DNA of 64,000 nucleotides, from positions 1,984,001 through 2,048,000 of the forward strand of contig OY764266.1 of NCBI GenBank assembly GCA_963668365.1. Reading direction: 5' to 3'. Under the pieces are notes generated by a model, which did not search any database, was not told the DNA's origin, and saw nothing but the letters and a program-made list of their open reading frames with translations. The DNA comes from VXNE01 sp963668365 (GTDB lineage Bacteria > Pseudomonadota > Gammaproteobacteria > Pseudomonadales > Azotimanducaceae). Below, in pieces: positions 51,936-59,249 of this stretch; position 1 is the first letter of the stretch; the number at the start of each line of letters is the position of its first letter. Made by a program: the position numbers and the translations under genes.

Positions 51936-53131
51936 GTGTAGTGTCCTTAACAAAATGATGATTAAGAACCGTCGGCCAATGCGGCGCGGCCGCGTTCGAC
52001 CTTGACCATGATCTCGCCGAGCGATTTGGTCCACACCAGCGGCCGCGGATTCTCGTTGTGACGCTGCAGATACTCCCGCAGACACTTCTCGAGATGCGGC
52101 ACGGAGGTGAAGGCGCCGCGCCGGATCTGCTTGTCGGTCAGCGTCGCGAAGAACCGCTCGACCAGATTCGCCCACGAGGCGCTGGTCGGCGTGAAGTGCA
52201 GGAAGATGCGCTGCTTGCGCTCGATCCAGTCGAGCACCTTGTCGTGCTTGTGGGTCGCGTAGTTGTCGAGCACGATGTGGATCTCCTGGTCCGCGGGCAC
52301 CGCCTTGTCGACCTCGCGCAGGAACCTCAGCACTTCCTGGTGGCGGTGCTTGCGATAGGTCCTGCCGATCACCTTGCCGCTGGCCACCTCCAGCGCGGCG
52401 AACAGCGTGGTCGTGCCGTGCCGCTTGTAGTCGTGCGTCATCGTCCCGCCCCGGCCCTTCTTCATCGGCAGGCCCGGCTGCGTCCGGTCCAGCGCCTGGA
52501 TCTGGCTCTTCTCGTCGAAGCTGAACACCGCCGCGTTCTCCGGCGGGTCGAGGTACAGCCCCACCACGTCGCGCAGCTTCTCCTCGAAGCGCGGGTCGCT
52601 GCTCAGCTTGAAGGTGCGGATCAGGTGCGGCTTGAGGCCGTGCGACCGCCACACCCGGTTGACGAAGCTGTGGGTCGTGCCCAAGTGGCGCGCCATCGAC
52701 CGGCACGACCAGTGCGTCGCGTCCTCCGGCACCGTCTGCGTCGTCGCCTCGATCACCCGGGCCCGCAACGCCGCCTGCGCCCGGCTGTCCTTGCCGCCAT
52801 GGTTGGCGCCGCGCGGCCGCTCCTTCTCGATCGCCCGCGGCCCCTCCTCGGCGTAGCGGGTCCGCCATCGCCCCACCTTGTTCGCGTCGATCCCCAGCTC
52901 GGCGGCGATCTCCTTGTTCGACATCCCCCCGGCCGCCATCAGGACGATCCGCGAACGTTCCCGCAGGCGCACCGGCGCGCTGCGCGACGACGCCCACTTG
53001 TCCAGCGTCCGCCGCTCCTCGTCCGACAGTGCAATCGGTGCCGCAACCCGCATCGGACAGCCCCCAGAAACGATGCCCTCAGCATAATCCCCTGACGCGT
53101 TATAAACAATGTTTTAATTAGGACACCACAC
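51936..53131 (-). mobile_element. IS630-family insertion sequence, complete
   Basis: A 1196-bp element flanked by TA duplications (51934-51935 and 53132-53133). The left end starts GTGTAGTGTCCTTAA and the right end, read inward, GTGTGGTGTCCTAATTAAA. It contains one intact transposase gene. It lies in the gap upstream of the DUF262 operon; the 645 bases to its left (51287-51931) have no gene I can support. Confidence 0.9.
51962..53053 (-). CDS. IS630-family transposase
   Basis: 363 residues. The N-terminal double HTH (RIVLMAAGGMSNKEIAAELG, then DANKVGRWRTRYAEEGPRAI) binds the element ends. The DDE catalytic residues are in AAVFSFDEKSQIQALDR, IHIVLDNYATHKHDKVLDWI and HFTPTSASWANLVERFFATL, the D-D-E pattern of the Tc1/mariner superfamily with the second D followed by NYxTHKH. 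The frame is uninterrupted, so the element may still be active. Its nucleotide composition is similar to its neighbours. A related transposase could mobilise the MITE-like element at 5652-5985, which has comparable ends. Confidence 0.95.
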   Translation of the reverse strand: MRVAAPIALSDEERRTLDKWASSRSAPVRLRERSRIVLMAAGGMSNKEIAAELGIDANKVGRWRTRYAEEGPRAIEKERPRGANHGGKDSRAQAALRARVIEATTQTVPEDATHWSCRSMARHLGTTHSFVNRVWRSHGLKPHLIRTFKLSSDPRFEEKLRDVVGLYLDPPENAAVFSFDEKSQIQALDRTQPGLPMKKGRGGTMTHDYKRHGTTTLFAALEVASGKVIGRTYRKHRHQEVLRFLREVDKAVPADQEIHIVLDNYATHKHDKVLDWIERKQRIFLHFTPTSASWANLVERFFATLTDKQIRRGAFTSVPHLEKCLREYLQRHNENPRPLVWTKSLGEIMVKVERGRAALADGS

Positions 53132-53207
53132 TAGGGGACGACCCTCACCAGCGGGAAGTGGTCCCATCTCGGTATCGACAGATCGGTAGCCATACCAGTA
53201 GCGAGCC

Positions 53208-54365
53208 ATGCCAACACCCGATAACCCATCACCAATTCAAGACGAAGTACGGGAGGAGTACTTCGAGAGCCAAGCGACAGGCATTGAACTAGAAGACGCT
53301 GAACATCTGCCTGGGGACGAAGTGGAGCCTTGGGATCCGGAGAAGATACGAATCCACACGAAGCACTACTCGCTGCGTCAAATCGTAGACATGATCCGCG
53401 ACCAAGACATCGACCTCGCGCCTGACTTTCAGCGCAACTATGTTTGGAAGGATTGGCAGCGGTGGGGGTTGATCGAATCGCTTCTTCTGGGGATCCCGCT
53501 GCCATCGTTCTACTTCAACGAGGACGAGACGGGGCGGCTTCAGGTAGTTGACGGTATCCAGCGATTGACGACGATCCTTCGATATGTAACCGACCCAAAG
53601 GACAAGCTGGGCAAGGTGGACTACCTTCACGAACTGGAAGGTCAGGGATTCAGGGACCTTGATGCGCTGTTCCGCCGTCGTTTGAACGGCGCACAGTTTG
53701 TTGCCCACGTAATCGACCCAAACACCCCGTATCGGGTCAAGTTTGACATCTTTCGCCGAATCAATACTGGCGGCAGCCCACTGAGCTCCCAGGAGATCCG
53801 CCACTGCATGAGCAGGAATCGGTCACGCGAGTTCCTCAAAAAGTTGGTCAATGACAAGAGCTTCATCACAGCGACCGGGGGGGCTCTGAGGGGCCACCCA
53901 AGGATGGCGGACAGGGAGGTGGCACTCCGATGCGTCGCCTTCCGCATATACGACGCTGATGATTACGCAATGATTGGCAGCTTCGACGAGTTCTTGGGCC
54001 GCGCGACGGAATATCTCGACGATTCAGCGGATGGCGACCTCGAGACACTCCAAAGGGATTTCGTTCGTGGGATGGAAAACGCGTATAGCGTGTTCGGCGA
54101 TCACGCCTTTCGGAAGTGGCCATGGGAACAGACTCGCCGAAGTCCGATCAACCGTGCGCTGTTCGAGAGTTGGGGATCCGTGTTGGCCGAATACAAACGT
54201 AGCGCCGTACGTCGCCGCGCCGGGAGATTGGCGAGTTGTGCACGGGATATGATGACCCACGACTGGGACTTCATCAGTTCGATCAGTGGGAGCACGGGCG
54301 ATGCAGGCAACGTTCGAACCCGGCTTCGCAAGGTTCGCGAGGCGGCAGAGGAGGTGATTCTGTGA
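53208..54365 (+). CDS. DUF262 (GmrSD-N-like) protein, first gene of a three-gene operon
   Basis: 385 residues. The DUF262 core is at about 50-125: HYSLRQIVDMIRDQDIDLAP, DFQRNYVWKDWQRWGLIESL and FNEDETGRLQVVDGIQRLTT. QRxxVW is intact. The nucleotide-site motif normally DGQQR reads DGIQR at 115-119. The C-terminal DUF1524 HNH nuclease of GmrSD enzymes is missing; the end is helical. DUF262 proteins act as nucleotide-hydrolysing sensors in restriction of modified phage DNA and in other defence systems. The stop overlaps the ATPase start (GTGA). The IS630 element ends 76 bases upstream and may affect expression. Confidence 0.85.
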   Translation: MPTPDNPSPIQDEVREEYFESQATGIELEDAEHLPGDEVEPWDPEKIRIHTKHYSLRQIVDMIRDQDIDLAPDFQRNYVWKDWQRWGLIESLLLGIPLPSFYFNEDETGRLQVVDGIQRLTTILRYVTDPKDKLGKVDYLHELEGQGFRDLDALFRRRLNGAQFVAHVIDPNTPYRVKFDIFRRINTGGSPLSSQEIRHCMSRNRSREFLKKLVNDKSFITATGGALRGHPRMADREVALRCVAFRIYDADDYAMIGSFDEFLGRATEYLDDSADGDLETLQRDFVRGMENAYSVFGDHAFRKWPWEQTRRSPINRALFESWGSVLAEYKRSAVRRRAGRLASCARDMMTHDWDFISSISGSTGDAGNVRTRLRKVREAAEEVIL

Positions 54366-55489
54366 TCACGGAGGTTCGCCTGGAGAACTTCAAGCGGTTT
54401 CGAGACCTGAGTCTGAACGCCGCAAATCTAACGGTTCTAACGGGTGCCAACGGTGCCGGAAAGACCTCGGTTCTTCACGCGCTCCTTCTGGCCCGGCAGA
54501 TGTCGAGGCAACTGGACAAGAACCATGTCGAGTTGAACGGCGTCGACACGCTGGAGTTGGGCGGGGCCGAGGACGTCATTCATCGGGAGGCCAGCGAGGA
54601 CTTGGCTGCGGTCGAGTTGCTGGATGCGCAGGGCAGCCACTGGCGCTGGTCTTTTCGCGCCTCAGAGAGCAACGGTAGCCAGACGCTGAACGCGATCGTG
54701 GTTGACCGGGCCGGCAACTTCCCCGGGCCAATCGCCGGACCTGCGCCGCGGTTCTGCTACTTGGGCGCCGAACGCCTCGGCCCTCGTGACGTACTGAGCG
54801 CAAGTGCCGCGGACGTTGCCGAACTAGATGTCGGTTCGCGAGGCGAGTTCGTGGCACAGGTTCTGGCATCGGCTGACAGGTCGGCGGTCAGCGAGGGTCG
54901 TTTCGAGGGTTCCAAGACCGACTCGCAGGTGGCCGGGCTTCTACATCAGACGGAGAGTTGGATGACCAAGATCGTCCGACCGATTCAGATCGAAGCTGAG
55001 TGGTTCCCGAACACGTCCGTCACCCGCCTGCGTTTCAAGGCGCCAGGCGCTCTGACCGAGTGGACGCGTGCGCCGAACGCGGGCTTCGGCATCTCCTATG
55101 CCCTCCCAATCGTCGTCGCAGCGCTACGTGCTGAAACTGGCGGTTTGCTACTCGTGGAGAATCCAGAAGCCCATCTGCACCCCGCAGGCCAGTCAAGCAT
55201 AGGCGGTTTTCTCGCGCAGATTGCGGCGGATGGCGTGCAGATATTCGTCGAAACCCACAGCGACCACGTGCTGAACGGCATCCGATTGGCAGTCGCCGAC
55301 GGTCGCGCGCCTCTTGTTCCCGAGCAGGTCGCGATCCACTTCTTCCGGGCCGAAGGGCAAGCTGGGCCCATGCTTGAGTCCATGGAACTTCGGGAAACGG
55401 GCCAGCTTTCAGCTTGGCCTAACGGGTTCTTCGACCAAACGCAAGTCGATCTCGCCGCGTTGGCCTCGCAGCGGCGGCGCAGGCCGTGA
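54362..55489 (+). CDS. AAA/ABC-type ATPase (DUF3696-like), second gene of the operon
   Basis: 375 residues from GTG 54362, which overlaps the DUF262 stop. Walker A is LTVLTGANGAGKTSVLHALL at 23-42, the ABC-like signature APNAGFGISYALPIVVAALR near 240, Walker B GGLLLVENPEAHLHPAGQSS at 260-279 and the H-loop QIFVETHSDHVLNGIRLAVA near 295. This is the short AAA15/OLD-like ATPase with a DUF3696-type C-terminus (FFRAEGQAGPMLESMELRET). Such ATPases work with separate effectors in several defence systems. It is coupled to both neighbours by GTGA overlaps, so stoichiometric production of all three proteins is likely. Confidence 0.88.
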   Translation: MITEVRLENFKRFRDLSLNAANLTVLTGANGAGKTSVLHALLLARQMSRQLDKNHVELNGVDTLELGGAEDVIHREASEDLAAVELLDAQGSHWRWSFRASESNGSQTLNAIVVDRAGNFPGPIAGPAPRFCYLGAERLGPRDVLSASAADVAELDVGSRGEFVAQVLASADRSAVSEGRFEGSKTDSQVAGLLHQTESWMTKIVRPIQIEAEWFPNTSVTRLRFKAPGALTEWTRAPNAGFGISYALPIVVAALRAETGGLLLVENPEAHLHPAGQSSIGGFLAQIAADGVQIFVETHSDHVLNGIRLAVADGRAPLVPEQVAIHFFRAEGQAGPMLESMELRETGQLSAWPNGFFDQTQVDLAALASQRRRRP

Positions 55490-56457
55490 CCGCCCGATTC
55501 GTGCTGGAGGAGTCGTCCTGGGCTGCCGCGACCGAAGTCGGCATAGAGGAGTTTTCGAGGGCAGTTGACCAGTTGGTCGAGCGGCTTGACCTAGCACGCG
55601 AGCGAAAAGAAGGGGTTGTCAAGCACCGTGACTACTACAACTCGGACCTTGGGAACGGGGTTCAACTCTACTCCGCTCTGTTCGAGCCGGACTGCGCGGT
55701 GCGACTGGAACACGACGTCGTGAGCCAGCTCAGGTTGGCCCTCGATCATGCGAATGACTTCGAGGACCCCGAACTCGTCGAATACGATGTGGAGTTTTCG
55801 GGCGGCGTCTGGTTCTCGCCGGGGGTGGCCTGGGCACACGCCCGATGTACACAGGGTGATCAGGTGGCGGTTCTGCCACTTGCGTCACCCGAAGTGCCGC
55901 GTGGTCCTGTCCCGGTTGTCGTGGCGGGTGTTTCGACCAGTGTGTTTTTCGTGACCGAAGAGTCAGACCACGTTGGGTTCTTTCGTGCGGTCATACGGCG
56001 GGAAAAGGCGGATGAAGGAATGTTCGAGCGACTGGCTCCCTCCGCCTTCCCGGCGCTAGACTGGGCCGATGGAGTTTGGCGCGGGCTGAGAGACTTTAGC
56101 CGCCCCTACATCGAAGTTCGCGACGAACTGATTCGGTGCTTGGGAGGTCTCAGCGATCATGGCGCAACGTGCTTTCACGAGTTCTCCGACCACGACCCGG
56201 ACCATCTGTCGAGTGTCCTGAGCGCTAAAGTGGGCTGTGACACGTCGGATGAGAATGGACGCACGAAAAAACACAAGCTTTGCAAGCGTGATCGCACTCG
56301 ACGCCATCGAGGGACCGACAAGGTGTTCTGGTGGCACCTTAAGCTACGACCGCACGTAGACAGGATCTACTTCCTGCATGAGCCCCAGTCAGCGGACTTT
56401 CCATCGGGCCGCGTGGTTGTCGGGATCCTAAAGGACCACTGCACCTTGCCGAACTGA
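55486..56457 (+). CDS. Protein of unknown function, third gene of the DUF262-ATPase operon
   Basis: 323 residues from GTG 55486, overlapping the ATPase stop. I do not recognise a named domain. The N-terminal 90 residues contain a helix (DQLVERLDLARERKEGVVKH), followed by YYNSDLGNGVQLYSALFEPD. The middle is strand-rich (FSGGVWFSPGVAWAHARC). The C-terminus has a compact basic region (RTKKHKLCKRDRTRRHRGTD) leading to VFWWHLKLRPHVDRIYFLHE and GRVVVGILKDHCTLPN. That last block has the strand-strand look of RelE/ParE-like or other small nuclease folds, which is only a suggestion. By position it is the likely effector or specificity protein of the cassette. Confidence 0.75.
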   Translation: MTARFVLEESSWAAATEVGIEEFSRAVDQLVERLDLARERKEGVVKHRDYYNSDLGNGVQLYSALFEPDCAVRLEHDVVSQLRLALDHANDFEDPELVEYDVEFSGGVWFSPGVAWAHARCTQGDQVAVLPLASPEVPRGPVPVVVAGVSTSVFFVTEESDHVGFFRAVIRREKADEGMFERLAPSAFPALDWADGVWRGLRDFSRPYIEVRDELIRCLGGLSDHGATCFHEFSDHDPDHLSSVLSAKVGCDTSDENGRTKKHKLCKRDRTRRHRGTDKVFWWHLKLRPHVDRIYFLHEPQSADFPSGRVVVGILKDHCTLPN

Positions 56458-56690
56458 CGCGCGCACCTTTCCAGGCGGTCCCCAATATGTGGTTTAGCCG
56501 CCCTCCACTGGGTAACGTGCGCCCCTACTTTGGCGCCGAGTGTCCTGCCGAGTTCCACTGGGTGTCGGATCGCACGGATGCCGACAATACAGGTTCGAGC
56601 GGGACTCACGGCGTTAGCCGCCTAACGCCCGCGACACCTGCCTAGCGGTATGACGGCCTGGAGAGACGGGCGACGGTCTTGCTGATTTTG

Positions 56691-56879
56691 CTACATAATT
56701 CCCACCGATTTGGCCTTGGTCACCGGATCGGAGATGAGTCCTTTGCGGAGAAGGTGCCCCATAGCCGCTGAATGGAACTATTTCCAGGGGCGCGCACCCG
56801 ATATCGTCCTGTGACGTTCGTGTATCCGCACATAGAGGAGCGCCAGGACGGCTTCGTTGATCTTGTTTCGTCGTTCCAT
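56691..56879 (-). pseudogene. DUF6429-like remnant with in-frame stop
   Basis: From ATG 56879 the frame reads MERRNKINEAVLALLYVRIH then RPWK and a TAG at 56778-56780. It continues in the same frame FHSAAMGHLLRKGLISDPVT then KAKSVGIM to the end. DUF6429 proteins normally read AWKGFDWDAxxRLHxKGLIS across this point, so the amber codon replaces the conserved part. The remainder of the 56458-57267 gap holds repeat copy B and no other gene. Confidence 0.65.
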
Positions 56880-57078
56880 GGCGCGATGTTAGTGCCCGCG
56901 CGCAGGATGCCTATTCTCGGAGCCTCGAGCGGCAATCTGTAGTTCGGGTGTCAGAGCGTCGTAGGAGGCGGCATTGATTCGCGGGTCTTGTAGGTGTCGT
57001 TTTGTTGGCCAGCGGGCATCAAAAAAGTAAAAAACCGCTAAAAACATGGAGTTATGATAAGTGCCTTCGCTGCCATGG

Positions 57079-57183
57079 AACAAGCGTTTCCGGGAGCGTT
57101 AGCGACCGGGGGCGGTTGTTGCATGGACGACGAGTGGGGCCGGGCCACGGGCGAAAGCCGGAAGCGCCGGCCGTGGGGCACTG
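57079..57183 (+). repeat. Interspersed repeat, copy B
   Basis: Partner of 48379-48540. CAAGCGTTTCCGGGAGCG, GCGACCGGGGGCGGTTGTTG and CATGGACGACGAGTGGGGCC are shared, and the tail GCCGTGGGGCACT is common to both. This copy lacks the 45-base hairpin insert of copy A. An AT-rich run of A tracts precedes it (57020-57056). Confidence 0.75.
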
Positions 57184-57267
57184 CTATGCTCCCGACACGT
57201 TCAACTTTCCGGCGCCGCCCATTCGCACGTTGCGTGTTTGCGGTTCCGGATTCGACGGGAGCTGTGG

Positions 57268-58143
57268 ATGGCCTTCGCGGGTCGCTGGGTGTCTTGCATC
57301 GCGATCGTCCTGACCGGATTCGCCGCAGGCGCGGAACCCGACGAGGCGGTTCCGGAGAAAAAACCTCTCGACGTCGAGAGTGTCTACTACGCGCAGCACG
57401 GACTCGTGCGCGCCGCCCTTGACCGCGTGCGACCCTCCTCGGACGACAACGCCGAGATCTACTTCGTGGGCTTTGCCCCGGACGCGGCGGAGGACGTGTT
57501 CGAAAGCGAGGTCAAGCACGTCGAGGCGCTGTTCCGGGAGAAGCTTGCAGCCCAGGGTCGCACCGTGTTGCTCGTCAACAGCCGCAATACCATCGACGAA
57601 CTGCCCCTGGCCAACGGTCCGAACCTCAACACCGTACTCAAGGGGATGGCCGCAAGAATGGGTCCCGAAGACCTGCTGTTCCTGCATATCACTAGCCACG
57701 GTTCGAAAAAGCACCGGCTGTCGGTGTCGTTCGAGAACCTGGGGCTGAACGATCTTTCGGCCGGGGAACTCGGCGAGATCGTCGACGGTGCGGGACTGCC
57801 GTGGCGCGTTGTCGTGGTCTCGGCGTGCTTCTCCGGCGGTTTCATCAAGGCCCTGAAGTCGCCGCGCGCCATGGTCATCACCGCGGCCAGCGCGAGACGC
57901 ACGTCGTTCGGTTGCGAGAATGGGCGCGAGTACACCTATTTCGGGGCCGCTTTCTACCGCGATAGCCTGATCGACGCGGACTTCCGCGCCGCCTTCGACC
58001 GGGCCGTGCCGCTGGTGCGCGAGCGCGAGAAGGAGCAGGACTACAAGCATTCGAGGCCGCGGATCTGGATCGGCAAGGAGATCGCTGCCAGGCTGCCGCA
58101 GGCGTGGAAACCGTCCGGCCCGGGCACGGCAGAAGGCAGGTAG
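57268..58143 (+). CDS. Secreted peptidase C13 (legumain-like) family protein
   Basis: 291 residues from ATG 57268, with GGGAG six bases upstream; an alternative TTG at 57238 would add ten residues. A signal peptide is visible (MAFAGRWVSCIAIVLTGFAA, then GAEP). The catalytic histidine is in LLFLHITSHGSKKHRLSVSF near residue 145 and the catalytic cysteine in WRVVVVSACFSGGFIKALKS near 190, the His-Gly and Ala-Cys dyad of clan CD peptidases. Bacterial C13 proteins are usually exported and of unknown substrate. GPI-transamidase-like and caspase-like relatives share the fold. It stands alone between repeat copy B and the AbrB gene. Confidence 0.85.
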   Translation: MAFAGRWVSCIAIVLTGFAAGAEPDEAVPEKKPLDVESVYYAQHGLVRAALDRVRPSSDDNAEIYFVGFAPDAAEDVFESEVKHVEALFREKLAAQGRTVLLVNSRNTIDELPLANGPNLNTVLKGMAARMGPEDLLFLHITSHGSKKHRLSVSFENLGLNDLSAGELGEIVDGAGLPWRVVVVSACFSGGFIKALKSPRAMVITAASARRTSFGCENGREYTYFGAAFYRDSLIDADFRAAFDRAVPLVREREKEQDYKHSRPRIWIGKEIAARLPQAWKPSGPGTAEGR

Positions 58144-58231
58144 ATACCCTTAGGGTTCCTTGACCCGTTGTTTGCAATGACGAAAGTAAGGAATTATTGT
58201 TTCATTGTATTCTTTCCTTGAGGAGTTGACT

Positions 58232-58453
58232 GTGCTCGCGAAATTGACGGCCAAGAACCAGTTGACCCTTCCCAAGGCCATAGTCTCCGCCGTCGGGGTC
58301 ACCGAGTACTTCGATGTGACTGAGGAGAATGGCCGGATCATGCTCACGCCTGTGCGCATCAACCGCGCCGACGCGGTGCGCGCCAAGCTCGCCGAACTCG
58401 GCATTGCAGAGAACGACGTAGCCGATGCGGTGGCTTGGGCGCGTCGGCCTTAG
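58232..58453 (+). CDS. AbrB-family antitoxin of a PIN toxin
   Basis: 73 residues from GTG 58232, with GAGGAG nine bases upstream. The AbrB/SpoVT swapped-hairpin DNA-binding segment is at the N-terminus: LAKLTAKNQLTLPKAIVSAV then TEYFDVTEENGRIMLTPVRI. The C-terminal part (AKLAELGIAENDVADAVAWA) is the toxin-binding helix typical of COG1569-type partners. In normal operons the PIN gene follows within a few bases. Here the TAG stop overlaps the left boundary of a 242-bp element that separates the two genes. Confidence 0.85.
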   Translation: MLAKLTAKNQLTLPKAIVSAVGVTEYFDVTEENGRIMLTPVRINRADAVRAKLAELGIAENDVADAVAWARRP

Positions 58454-58694
58454 CCCGCATATATCACCAAGGCGCTTGTCGAGTGATTGATTGTCATTGC
58501 GTTTCAATCAGATGCATTCGTTTCGTGAAGGTTCTACCGGGTACAGACTGCGCTGCCGCGCCCTCGCTGGTCTTTTTTCCGCGTGCGGGCACGTGCTCGC
58601 TACACCATAAGCGGCGGCTATGTTTCCGCTCGCGAGCACCCGCACGCGAAAAAAATCCTGCGCGATCATCGCGGCCCTTGGTGAGATATGCGGG
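58453..58694. mobile_element. MITE-like element inserted between AbrB antitoxin and PIN toxin
   Basis: Ends are inverted repeats: GCCCGCATATATCACCAAGG at the left and CCTTGGTGAGATATGCGGG at the right, one or two mismatches. TTA is duplicated on both sides (58450-58452 and 58695-58697), a likely target duplication. Inside, TTTTTTCCGCGTGCGGG and GTGCTCGC (58573-58600) pair with GCGAGCACCCGCACGCGAAA (from 58632) to form a long hairpin. No coding capacity. The insertion preserves the antitoxin stop codon and separates it from the toxin by 263 bases. Confidence 0.8.
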
Positions 58695-58716
58695 TTAGCG
58701 TCGTGTCACGACACTC

Positions 58717-59160
58717 GTGACGGTTCGCCGCGTAGTTCTCGACACGAACGTCCTGGTTTCAGCCCTGGTGTTTCATGCAGGGTCGTTGTCCTGGTTGCGG
58801 GGTGCCTGGCAATCGAAGCGGATTCTGCCGCTCGCCAGCCGGGGAACCGTAGAGGAGCTGATTCGTGTATTCGCCTATCCCCGCTTTCGGCTTTCGCCCG
58901 ATGAACGCACGGACCTTCTCGCCGACTATCTTCCCTGGTGCGAGGCCGTTGCCGTTTCGGACTCGCCGATGGAGATTCCCCGCTGCCGGGATCCGTCCGA
59001 CCGCGCCTTCCTGGAGCTTGCGCTGGCCGGCCATGCCGACGCGTTGATCTCCGGTGACGCCGACCTGCTGGTGCTCGCGGACTCGTTCCCTGTCCCCATC
59101 CTTGCGCCCGCTGCATTCAAGGAGCGGCTGGTTGCTGCGCCCCGACGGCCGGATAGATAG
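58717..59160 (+). CDS. PIN-domain toxin (COG1569-like)
   Basis: 147 residues from GTG 58717. The PIN nuclease acidic residues are visible in VRRVVLDTNVLVSALVFHAG near the start, LASRGTVEELIRVFAYPRF, PRCRDPSDRAFLELALAGHA and DALISGDADLLVLADSFPVP. The COG1569 family partners with AbrB-like antitoxins and is a predicted Mg-dependent RNase. The antitoxin lies upstream beyond a MITE-like insertion. The toxin frame is intact, so either the pair is still co-transcribed or the toxin has its own expression signal in or after the element. Confidence 0.88.
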   Translation: MTVRRVVLDTNVLVSALVFHAGSLSWLRGAWQSKRILPLASRGTVEELIRVFAYPRFRLSPDERTDLLADYLPWCEAVAVSDSPMEIPRCRDPSDRAFLELALAGHADALISGDADLLVLADSFPVPILAPAAFKERLVAAPRRPDR

Positions 59161-59249
59161 AGGTTTCCACACTTCACAATGGCACGGTGGCGTTGGTCGC
59201 GGAACAATGCGGCGCGAGACGACGAATCGAACAATGAGAGGAGGGAATC

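Noticed and set aside
51307..51936. 209-codon forward frame and several reverse frames left of the IS630 element
   Set aside because: Mutually overlapping arginine-rich frames without domain, signal peptide or ribosome-binding site; more likely non-coding GC-rich DNA.
52058..53095. 345-codon forward frame inside the IS630 element
   Set aside because: Opposite strand of the intact transposase; composition is that of a shadow frame.
58573..58655. Possible intrinsic terminator in the MITE-like element between AbrB and PIN
   Set aside because: The T run precedes the hairpin and the A run follows it on both strands, the wrong order for termination.
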